Positions 33,602 to 40,273 of a stretch of DNA of 40,273 nucleotides are shown here, one piece after another. The notes under the pieces were generated by a model, which was given only the letters and a program-made list of their open reading frames with translations, ran no database searches and was not told the origin of the DNA. Where the stretch lies: NCBI GenBank assembly GCA_028280785.1, contig JANQLF010000288.1:1-40273 (forward strand), in the 5' to 3' direction. The position numbers and the translations under genes were made by a program. The DNA comes from Planctomycetota bacterium. Lineage in GTDB: Bacteria > Planctomycetota > UBA11346. Numbering within the stretch: position 1 is the stretch's first letter; every line of letters starts with the position of its first letter.

Positions 33602-34339
33602 ATGTCAGCGGGAAATTTTGCCGCGGATGCCTATCCGCTCCAATGCTTTACAGATGAAGACTGGGATTATTTCAAATCCTGTGCGGATGCTTTACGGGTT
33701 CCTGGTTTTGAGCGAGAAACTGCCGAGGTGCTCTATAGCCATCTATCTGGTGTGAATGAGTGGCTCAATTTGACTCGTTTGAAAAGTCCTCGTGATTTTT
33801 TAATGCAGCATCTTCTTGATTCTTTGACGGCCTTACGCCTGTCAGAATTGCAAGACTTGGATCCTGATATGCCATGTGTGGATTTGGGTGCCGGTGGCGG
33901 TTATCCAGGTTTGCCGCTTGCGACTATGACTCATGCGCCGTGGGTACTTGTAGATAGTCGTGGCAAGAAAGTGCGATTTTTAGAAGAGGCCTGCAAACTC
34001 ACCGGAAATGATGGTTGCGAGGCCAGGCAATTTCGTGGGCGTGAAGCGCCAGTTATGGCACCGGACTTATTGCTGTCCTGCCAACTAGCAGTTTCACGTG
34101 CAGCTGGGCAAGGAGCATTAATCCTAGAGGAATGCGCCCCAGTACTTGCTGCCGATGCGCATTTAGTTTTATACAAAGGTCCTAGCTACGAAGAAAAAGA
34201 ACACGATGCGGCCTTAAAAGCAGCGAAGCAATTTCATTATCGTTTTAATCGTATCGAACGCTTGAAATTATATGAAGAAGACCACGAGCGTTTACTCGTG
34301 GTCTTCACTAGGAAATCAAAAGTTCCTGATTTATATTAG
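33602..34339 (+). CDS. rsmG: 16S rRNA (guanine527-N7)-methyltransferase
   Basis: A 245-aa SAM-dependent methyltransferase (GidB). LNLTRLKSPRDFLMQHLLDS and the SAM-binding VDLGAGGGYPGLPLA are diagnostic, with VLVDSRGKKVRFLEE following. VSRAAGQG is a variant of the usual V(S/T)ARA. AGGA precedes the ATG at 33602. The gene is divergent from dnaX. A perfect 12-bp hairpin is built into its last codons (34277-34306). Confidence 0.93.
   Translation: MSAGNFAADAYPLQCFTDEDWDYFKSCADALRVPGFERETAEVLYSHLSGVNEWLNLTRLKSPRDFLMQHLLDSLTALRLSELQDLDPDMPCVDLGAGGGYPGLPLATMTHAPWVLVDSRGKKVRFLEEACKLTGNDGCEARQFRGREAPVMAPDLLLSCQLAVSRAAGQGALILEECAPVLAADAHLVLYKGPSYEEKEHDAALKAAKQFHYRFNRIERLKLYEEDHERLLVVFTRKSKVPDLY
34277..34306. 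repeat. Perfect 12-bp hairpin inside the 3' end of rsmG
   Basis: GAAGACCACGAG and CTCGTGGTCTTC are perfect inverted copies around a 6-nt loop, inside codons of rsmG 33 nt before its stop. It is convergent with the serine acetyltransferase gene. No T-tract follows, so it may be an mRNA 3'-end stabiliser or part of a two-way terminator. Confidence 0.6.
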
Positions 34340-34343
34340 AATC

Positions 34344-35267
34344 TTACTTCTTTTTATTACGTGTTTTGACGTTGAGTTTTGGATCCTCAATCGTCACCAC
34401 GCTATTGGCTTCAACGCTCTTGGTTAACCACACATTACCACCAATGACACTGTGATGACCAATTAAGGTATCACCGCCAAGAATGGTTGCACCTGGATAC
34501 ACAACGACGTGATCTTCTAATGTTGGATGGCGTTTATTGCTTTGTCCACGTGGTAATTCGCCTTCTTCATTGCGGAACAATGGATTAAAGGCGCCAAGCG
34601 TTACACCGTGATAAAGCACACAGTGTTTGCCAATGATGCAGGTCTCACCAATAACCACACCGGTTCCGTGATCGATGAAAAAGCTTTCATCGATGGTCGC
34701 ACCGGGGTGAATATCAATCCCTGTATTACTATGAGCAATTTCAGTCATAATACGTGGGATAAGTGGAATATCTAACTTATAGAGTTCATGCGCCACGCGA
34801 TAAATACCGATGGCCATGATGCATGGATAACTCAAAATAATATCTTCGTGACTGCATGCTGCAGGGTCGTTGTCAAACGCGGCTTTTACATCAGTGCTGA
34901 TGAGTTTGCCGACCTCAGGCAATCGCTCAAAAAATGCTTCTAAAATGCCTTTGGTGTTATCGACTAAATCACTTGGCAATTCATCGCCATGGCTACTGCA
35001 ATCGTAACGACGTGCTAAGCAGATCTGCTCGCATAAAATATAATCAATTTCATATAAATTTTTGCGTGAGTAGGATGACAGGTCCGCACGTCCCACTTGG
35101 ACGGCGTTAAAAAATCCTGGGAACAATACTGACAGAAATAAATCACATACTTGACTAATCGATTCTCGATTGGGCAAGCGATGTTGCATAACCGTATCGG
35201 CATGTATGTCGTTCACATTGTAACGACCGAGCTGTTGGGTGAGCTTGGTTACAAGTTCGGGTTTCAT
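34344..35267 (-). CDS. cysE: Serine O-acetyltransferase
   Basis: A 307-aa enzyme making O-acetylserine for cysteine synthesis. The N-terminal helical domain is long. The C-terminal half is a left-handed hexapeptide beta-helix: GIDIHPGATIDESFFIDHGT, GVVIGETCIIGKHCVLYHGV, and SNKRHPTLEDHVVVYPGATI. The catalytic His/Asp region IDHGTG is intact. The length is greater than E. coli CysE (273 aa), as in the long SAT group. The gene follows a small membrane-protein gene by 17 bp. Confidence 0.92.
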   Translation of the reverse strand: MKPELVTKLTQQLGRYNVNDIHADTVMQHRLPNRESISQVCDLFLSVLFPGFFNAVQVGRADLSSYSRKNLYEIDYILCEQICLARRYDCSSHGDELPSDLVDNTKGILEAFFERLPEVGKLISTDVKAAFDNDPAACSHEDIILSYPCIMAIGIYRVAHELYKLDIPLIPRIMTEIAHSNTGIDIHPGATIDESFFIDHGTGVVIGETCIIGKHCVLYHGVTLGAFNPLFRNEEGELPRGQSNKRHPTLEDHVVVYPGATILGGDTLIGHHSVIGGNVWLTKSVEANSVVTIEDPKLNVKTRNKKK

Positions 35268-35284
35268 AATGTCACCATTTCAGT

Positions 35285-35731
35285 TCAGCGTGGTCGGCCA
35301 GTGGCCGGCTCCGCATTTGTATTATATTGTTGGGAATCATTAATAAGATATCCAAGAGTTAACGCAATAATACAACAAGCGATTGTTAAAATTTCACCTA
35401 AGTAATATTCGTAAAAAGATGGTTGATAGCTACCGTTCCAGGAGATGAGGATTGGCGCGATTGTGCTGATTGAGGCTAGTGCTACAAAACAAACGGAAGC
35501 TACCCAAGCTATTTTATTCGGATTCGTGTAGTTTAGTATAATACTAATAGTAGTAAAAATCAATAATATCGTATAGATTAAATGGAAGTACCATCCAAAA
35601 GAGGTGTCATGCCAATTGAGCATATGGGTCAATTGAATTGAACCGAAGTCGTTAAGTAATCCAGTGCTTAGGTAAAGGCACGCGAATACATGTAATCCGA
35701 AAACCGATATAATAAAAATTTCTCTCATCAT
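35285..35731 (-). CDS. Small integral membrane protein, unknown function
   Basis: A 148-aa protein with about four hydrophobic segments (IFIISVFGLHVFACLYLS, FHLIYTILLIFTTISIIL, IAWVASVCFVALASISTI, LGEILTIACCIIALTLGYL) and a polar tail. The ORF starts with two Met codons and has no strong ribosome site. No family is recognised. It lies between the M48 protease and serine acetyltransferase genes in one minus-strand run, 13 bp after the former. Confidence 0.65.
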   Translation of the reverse strand: MMREIFIISVFGLHVFACLYLSTGLLNDFGSIQLTHMLNWHDTSFGWYFHLIYTILLIFTTISIILNYTNPNKIAWVASVCFVALASISTIAPILISWNGSYQPSFYEYYLGEILTIACCIIALTLGYLINDSQQYNTNAEPATGRPR

Positions 35732-35744
35732 GAATCTCGGGTTT

Positions 35745-37631
35745 TTATTCTACGGGTAAGGCCGGAATCGCCTGTTGTTCCTTCACTGCTTTCAAGGCTG
35801 CTTCGGAGGCACTGATACGCTCTGTTAATAGTTTTTCGAATTTAGCCTTATCTTCTTCTTTCATACTACGTAATTTACTCAGATTTTGTTGGGCTTTCTT
35901 GAAATATTCGAGCGCATTTTTGTAATCAGCGAGTGTGTACTTAATACATCCAATAGTGTCTTCGAGTTGTGCACTCGGTGTGGAGCTCACAGCTTCTTCA
36001 AGGCGGGGGCTAATAGATTTAAGGACGCTGCTGGCCGCTTGCTTTTCTTCTTTGGTATTAGCGCCGATGACTAAAGCGTAAGCCACATCGTTATCTATAC
36101 TCAGATCAATATTATCGTTACCGGTACGAATTCGTAAAAATGGCGTGAAGAGATATCGATTGTTGTAGATGTGTTTGCTGTGTTCGGTGTCTGTTAATTT
36201 GCCGACATTTTCACCAAGAGCGGTGAGCAGAGCGGCTTTATAAAATAATTGGCGTTCAAGTTCAGGCTTCTGCGTTAACCAGATGTAAAGAGGCTCATCA
36301 TTGTCGTTGGTCAGGGCCTGATCCATAGCATAGTCGAGTTCGCTGTCATTTTCACGAGCGTGCTTCAGATCCATACCCTGACTGTTTTGCCAGATGCTGA
36401 TAGTCAGGGCAGTGAGGAGGGCGATGATGATAAGTGTACTCAGTCTCATGATGTTCGATCGATGTTGTTGATGTATATGTGGATTCTGTGCATGTGTTTG
36501 CAGAAAGCGAATGCGTTCTGCTATGCTATGATGTCGCCAATTGGGCGTATCCAAGTCCTGACCTACTAGCTGAGCAACCTTACGCAGTGCGCTTTGCATC
36601 GGTTCAAACCCGGCAATCAGGGCGCCATGAAGGTCTGCTTGGCGTTCGCATGCCCGGCTGACTATGCCAAATAGGTAGCGAATCCCTGCTATGATTAGGC
36701 CAATTTGAATCAGCGTGCTTATGCCGATCATGGCATGCCCATTTACCCATGGATGCCAAAGAAAACTCAAGCTGGACACCAAAACGTGTGTCCAGGCACT
36801 TAACCCAAAGAGCAGTAGCAAATAGATGATTAAATGTTTGTGGCGTAAATGACCGAGTTCATGGCCGATGACTGCTTTGCATTCGTCATCACTGAGTGCC
36901 TGTAACAGATCTTCGCTAATAACTACAATGCGTAATCCAGGAATAAGTCCCATTGCCATTGCATTGTAAAAAGGAAAGGGTCGTTGTGGCCATGTATACG
37001 TTCTTGATACACGAATTTCACTTTGTGCACAGGCTTGATCGACAATTGATTTCAAATGGGGATCGGTGATCGGGTTACATGCCCATAATTTAACTAAAAT
37101 GAGAGGTAAAATGCTGAGTAAGATCAGTGCAAGAATGAGACTTAAAATTTCACTCGATAATAGTGGGATGTCAGAGAAAAAAGTTAATGCAAAGCTCGCA
37201 ATATCGAGCCCAATAACCAATAGTAAAATCGGTAAGAGTTCGAAACGAATGCGTAGATGGGCAAATGAGCAACGCTGTTTAAACGTATGGGCGCCAACAC
37301 AACGTGCGATACTAACCCATAGAATTATTTGAACGACAAGAAGTGGTAATAAACACAGACTCGTCCAATGCTGCATCAGGACCCATGGTGAGCTGAGGGC
37401 CCAGTGAGAAAAAATTCCAAAAGCCAAAATTTGTACGAGTTGATCTAAGCGTCCAACTTGACTGTGGCCCTGTTGGCGTGCTAACTTTCGGGCACAAATA
37501 TCAGTCATCGCAATAAGCATCAGAGCGCCCACGATCGAGAGCCAAGCAGGCTGTGGTGGAACAGAAAGTGTCCCACTTTGAGCAACCTGTACGATGGCTA
37601 AAGCAGCGATGAGTAAGAGGGGTGTGAGCAT
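35745..37631 (-). CDS. M48-family membrane zinc metalloprotease with C-terminal helical domain
   Basis: A 628-aa protein. The first 200 residues contain several membrane segments. The zinc site is VIGHELGHLRHKH (HExxH), with the third ligand Glu in ERQADLHG, as in M48 (Ste24/HtpX-like) proteases. More membrane segments follow, then a soluble C-terminal domain of about 220 residues, which includes an ALVIGANTKEEKQAASSVL region and a final helical, TPR-like pair (TIGCIKYTLADYKNALEYFK). Presumed role: membrane-protein quality control or cleavage, exact target unknown. It is co-directional with the next two genes. Confidence 0.88.
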   Translation of the reverse strand: MLTPLLLIAALAIVQVAQSGTLSVPPQPAWLSIVGALMLIAMTDICARKLARQQGHSQVGRLDQLVQILAFGIFSHWALSSPWVLMQHWTSLCLLPLLVVQIILWVSIARCVGAHTFKQRCSFAHLRIRFELLPILLLVIGLDIASFALTFFSDIPLLSSEILSLILALILLSILPLILVKLWACNPITDPHLKSIVDQACAQSEIRVSRTYTWPQRPFPFYNAMAMGLIPGLRIVVISEDLLQALSDDECKAVIGHELGHLRHKHLIIYLLLLFGLSAWTHVLVSSLSFLWHPWVNGHAMIGISTLIQIGLIIAGIRYLFGIVSRACERQADLHGALIAGFEPMQSALRKVAQLVGQDLDTPNWRHHSIAERIRFLQTHAQNPHIHQQHRSNIMRLSTLIIIALLTALTISIWQNSQGMDLKHARENDSELDYAMDQALTNDNDEPLYIWLTQKPELERQLFYKAALLTALGENVGKLTDTEHSKHIYNNRYLFTPFLRIRTGNDNIDLSIDNDVAYALVIGANTKEEKQAASSVLKSISPRLEEAVSSTPSAQLEDTIGCIKYTLADYKNALEYFKKAQQNLSKLRSMKEEDKAKFEKLLTERISASEAALKAVKEQQAIPALPVE

Positions 37632-37830
37632 AAACTATCGGTCTTTTACACGTTTAGCGTGACTAGGCTGCCTGCTATCGCAACAGCTGTAGGTGCTTCG
37701 CATCTGTCGAATTTAGCAGAGTGTTTCTTGCAGAGGACGCGAAACTTGCGATGATTGTTCATAAGCTGTTTAACTAAGTAAGTAAAAGTTGAGCGAAAGT
37801 GCTACCAGTTAAATCTTAGGAGCGACCGAT

Positions 37831-38400
37831 TTGAGTGCCCAACCACAAGAGCAAAGTGCAAGCTATGGTGTGATTCGTAGTGATCTCATGGATGCGCTTT
37901 TATTGGGCCGCCAAGAGCCGCACGGCGTTAGCGAATCATTACGTGAATGGGCGAATGGGGTCATTCAATCCGCACATGGTCCTCTATTGGGTTTATCAAC
38001 CGCAGGGATTCCTGAAGAAATGTACGAAAGTCTACGCTGGGCAGGAATGCCGATGTCAACGGACGGTGATATTTCCTGGGATACAGAAGTGAAGCCTGAA
38101 AAAATAGAAAAACCATCAATTGAAAATAATAAGTTGCTCATTCCAGGCGCAGATATCCTCAAGGAAATAACCAGTGTGGCGATGCGCCCACTGCGACGTT
38201 TTGTTGCCGATCGCTATCAGATTCGTCTGCAAGCGGCAACGGGTATCAGTTGTTATTTATGGAGGAACCAGGCTTTATTTATTTCGTGCCTGGATGTGCG
38301 TGTCAGTGGTTTTGTGCATGGTCCTGAATATGGTCAGCGGTCGAGTTTAGCGATTGCTCCAGGCGACGCGCAATTATCAAGTTGGTTAGATGAAGAATGA
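37831..38400 (+). CDS. Protein of unknown function upstream of 5-FTHF cyclo-ligase
   Basis: A 189-aa protein with TTG start; AGGAG (37818-37822) is 8 nt upstream. No signal peptide or membrane helix. Residues 1-85 are helical and acidic; 110-185 contain strand-rich segments (FVADRYQIRLQAATGISCYL, QALFISCLDVRVSG). No family is recognised. It overlaps the next gene by 4 bp (ATGA), so the two proteins are likely made together. Confidence 0.7.
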   Translation: MSAQPQEQSASYGVIRSDLMDALLLGRQEPHGVSESLREWANGVIQSAHGPLLGLSTAGIPEEMYESLRWAGMPMSTDGDISWDTEVKPEKIEKPSIENNKLLIPGADILKEITSVAMRPLRRFVADRYQIRLQAATGISCYLWRNQALFISCLDVRVSGFVHGPEYGQRSSLAIAPGDAQLSSWLDEE

Positions 38401-38996
38401 GCATCATCGAAGAAAAGCAGCAACTTCGAAAACAAGCTAAATTAGAACGATCGCAGTTAGATGAGTCTCTTCGAGATCAAGAGCAAGTGCGAATTGATGA
38501 ACATTTGTTGTCAATTGCCCAGGATGATTTTGGTACATGTGCATTTGCAGCTTATATGTCCACGAATAATGAAGTAAGTTGCGCAATGTTGATCCATTAT
38601 TTATGGAGCAACGGAGAGGTGGTGTATTTGCCGCGAGTCAGTGGAGAGCGTTCATTAAGCTGGCATGCAGTAGCTAATCGAATGCAATTGGAAATGGGCG
38701 CTTATAATATTTTAGAGCCAAATAATGAAGCGAGTGCATTGCCTGAGGATCTTATTCTATTCGTTCCTGGTTTGGCATTTAGTGCCGATGGTTCACGTTT
38801 AGGCATGGGTGGTGGTTTTTATGATCAAGTTTTGGCGAATCTGCCGCAAACAAGTAAAAGCATTGGGCTCGCCTGGAATTCGCAGTTGCAAGAACATATT
38901 CCAACAGAACCGCATGACGCTGTTGTGAATGGCATTATAACTGCGGCAGATCTTTATGGAGACGCAGCAGAATTATTGGGGAAAGGTTCTGGTTAG
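38397..38996 (+). CDS. 5-formyltetrahydrofolate cyclo-ligase
   Basis: A 199-aa enzyme of the YgfA/MTHFS family, converting 5-formyl-THF to 5,10-methenyl-THF with ATP. The signature LFVPGLAFSADGSRLGMGGG then FYDQVL is clear, with IPTEPHDAVVNGIITA near the end. Its N-terminus RKQAKLERSQL is typical. In many proteobacteria this gene follows 6S RNA; here the 6S-like RNA is 7 kb away. The 3' end overlaps the convergent pseudopilin-like gene by 24 bp. Confidence 0.92.
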   Translation: MSIIEEKQQLRKQAKLERSQLDESLRDQEQVRIDEHLLSIAQDDFGTCAFAAYMSTNNEVSCAMLIHYLWSNGEVVYLPRVSGERSLSWHAVANRMQLEMGAYNILEPNNEASALPEDLILFVPGLAFSADGSRLGMGGGFYDQVLANLPQTSKSIGLAWNSQLQEHIPTEPHDAVVNGIITAADLYGDAAELLGKGSG

Positions 38997-40169
38997 TGTT
39001 AATAGACGACCGATGCGAACTCGTGCACCAGCGGTGTGATTTTTTGGTGTGCTTTTTAATACACCGCGTCCACTGACCGTGCCACTATCATCATAACAGG
39101 GCCCATGTTCCCATGCTGTATTAATTTTACAGCCATCTACATCATATTGATAATAGCCAATCCATTCAAATGTGCTATGCGAATTACCAATACGTAAAAT
39201 TGATCCAGGTGTAGAAGGAACTCCCTCAATACCAGCAAAGCGAACGTAATCAGTGTCGGTTTTTTGTAAATCTAATTGAAGGACGCCTTCTTTTTTGAAG
39301 CGGTCATTTCCGGATAGAACAACAGAGAAACGAACAGCATTTGGGTATGTTTTCTGATAGCTTTGTGAGCTAACGGTTATCGATTGTAAATTTGAATAAT
39401 GGTTGCCTGGATTGGCAGGCTCACTAAGTGGTTCATAAGCGGTGCTGCTATCATTATCAGTAACATAAGTCCAATAGGTGGTTTTTTCTAATGGATTACT
39501 TGCACCTGAATTGACGCTTGGCTTGGTGGCGATCATTTTTGCAGAGCCGCCGCTATAGCTGTGCATGGTTCCAGTTAAAGATGCGCTAAAATGTAAACAA
39601 CCACTGGCAACTGTCGTGGCATATTGGTTATTACTCGAAATAGCAGCGTGTGGATTATTCACAGAAAAGGACGTGTAGATGTCATCGCTAGGATCAACGA
39701 GGTCGGCACCAAGATCGGAAACATAATTTAAGCTACCGAAATTAAAATTTTGCAATTCCGTATTGATGGGAAAGACATAGCGACGTAATGGCTCGGTAGA
39801 GAGGTCGCGTTCTATGCCCCATAAGACAAAGGAGAAAGGACGCTGGTTTTTAAAATTTGGTTTATTGTTACGAACGACCCAACCAACAACGCAATTTCCA
39901 GAACTTTCACCTGCTGCGCCACTTGGATCTGGTTCATCCAACCAGGCAAAAAAAACACCACCGCTGCTAGCTGGTACTGCATTCACTATGTCTTTCTCTA
40001 AAATGCCAGCAACGATTTGTGACTCATCATTCGCTGATCGAGAATACTCACCTTGGCGGTAGAGTTGTGTTACTGATAGAAAAATGCCAAACATAGCCGC
40101 GCTGACCATCATAAAAATCATGATGGAAACAAGGATTTCAGCGAGAGTAAAGGCGAGTCTATGCATCAT
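38973..40169 (-). CDS. Pseudopilin-like protein with type IV N-methylation motif
   Basis: A 398-aa protein with a prepilin leader MMHRLA then FTLAEILVSIMIFMMVSAAM. The processing site is A-FTLAE; the +5 Glu is present but the usual Gly at -1 is Ala. The C-terminal 350 residues are beta-rich and Ser/Asn-rich, as in large minor pseudopilins (type II secretion or type IV pilus). A leader peptidase and an ATPase would be needed from elsewhere. The first ATG overlaps the TGA of the preceding gene (ATGATG). Confidence 0.8.
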   Translation of the reverse strand: MMHRLAFTLAEILVSIMIFMMVSAAMFGIFLSVTQLYRQGEYSRSANDESQIVAGILEKDIVNAVPASSGGVFFAWLDEPDPSGAAGESSGNCVVGWVVRNNKPNFKNQRPFSFVLWGIERDLSTEPLRRYVFPINTELQNFNFGSLNYVSDLGADLVDPSDDIYTSFSVNNPHAAISSNNQYATTVASGCLHFSASLTGTMHSYSGGSAKMIATKPSVNSGASNPLEKTTYWTYVTDNDSSTAYEPLSEPANPGNHYSNLQSITVSSQSYQKTYPNAVRFSVVLSGNDRFKKEGVLQLDLQKTDTDYVRFAGIEGVPSTPGSILRIGNSHSTFEWIGYYQYDVDGCKINTAWEHGPCYDDSGTVSGRGVLKSTPKNHTAGARVRIGRLLTLTRTFPQ

Positions 40170-40273
40170 TTATGAGAAACAGCATCCAAGATATGTGTGT
40201 GCGCATCTGCTTTTAGTTTAATAGATTTAATTGACGGTGATCTATTGGAAGCTTCAGCGATTGCTTGAATTTG
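40166..40273 (-). CDS. C-terminal fragment of an upstream gene
   Basis: The last 35 codons of a gene entering from the right edge, ending TGA at 40166-40168, overlapping the pseudopilin ATG. The sequence is polar (e.g. SPSIKSIKLKADAHTHILDA). The protein cannot be identified from this; the tight overlap suggests another pseudopilin-cluster protein. Confidence 0.55.
   Translation of the reverse strand, partial: QIQAIAEASNRSPSIKSIKLKADAHTHILDAVSHK

Noticed and set aside
1..40273. tRNA genes, insertion sequences or prophage
   Set aside because: No T-loop (GTTCRANYC) with a cloverleaf, transposase or phage gene was seen by eye; a tRNAscan or IS search could still find something short.

Overview
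The window is a 40 kb, gene-dense piece of a bacterial chromosome. Its base composition is moderate (I estimate mid-40s percent GC, not computed). The house-keeping genes are ordinary bacterial ones: nrdAB, dnaX, rsmG, uvrD/pcrA, panC, pdxH, cysE, speE with an ornithine decarboxylase, mannose-1-phosphate guanylyltransferase and 5-formyl-THF cyclo-ligase. They sit among exported proteins of unknown function, a lipoprotein, pseudopilins, a sulfatase, an alginate-lyase-fold protein, a DUF58 protein and an FHA/zinc-ribbon protein. This mix, and the DUF58 and sulfatase/pseudopilin content, is reminiscent of the Planctomycetota-Lentisphaerota-Verrucomicrobiota group. The two-ATP-cone NrdA with a Pro/Ala-extended NrdB also resembles gammaproteobacterial versions. 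I cannot fix the phylum from sequence alone.

Layout. 1-4303 (-): a secreted collagen-like/Gly-Asn-rich protein, cut by the window edge, overlaps by 4 bp an 851-aa lipoprotein. 4510-7883: a phosphate block of PhoU-like protein and Na/Pi cotransporter (-), and a divergent PiT transporter (+). 8017-11571: an alginate-lyase-like protein, an AraC regulator and a sulfatase, none with a signal peptide. 11572-11857: a nested-palindrome element and a bidirectional terminator. 11858-16012 (-): nrdA-nrdB, preceded by a promoter overlapped by two NrdR-box-like sites. 16626-20381 (+): PHP-domain protein, 601-aa MDR-like protein and pdxH, followed by two unknown exported or membrane proteins. 22089-24162 (-): polyamine genes speE and ornithine decarboxylase. 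24293-26289 (+): DUF58 and manC-type genes. 26282-27862 (-): FHA/zinc-ribbon and AsmA-like proteins. 28001-31200 (+): panC and uvrD/pcrA. 31343-31566 (-): a well-supported 6S-RNA-like gene with promoter and terminator. 31622-31774 (-): a 50-aa acidic ORF. 31893-33538 (-): dnaX, split over two frames. 33602-34339 (+): rsmG. 34344-37631 (-): serine acetyltransferase, a small membrane protein and an M48 protease. 37831-38996 (+): an unknown gene and 5-FTHF cyclo-ligase. 38973-40273 (-): a pseudopilin-like protein and the tail of another gene.

The best-supported unusual points are these. (1) The conserved tau C-terminal domain of dnaX lies in the -1 frame after an early stop; an SD-like sequence and a GC-rich hairpin bracket the only place where the frame can change. 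(2) A 6S-like RNA can be read from secondary structure. (3) A canonical NrdR operator pair overlaps the nrdA promoter. (4) Three 11-bp-spaced TTWACA repeats precede the Na/Pi cotransporter gene. (5) The PHP and alginate-lyase-fold proteins carry active-site substitutions. (6) A collagen-like/PGRS-like exported protein is coupled to a lipoprotein. I found no CRISPR array, insertion sequence, prophage or tRNA gene.
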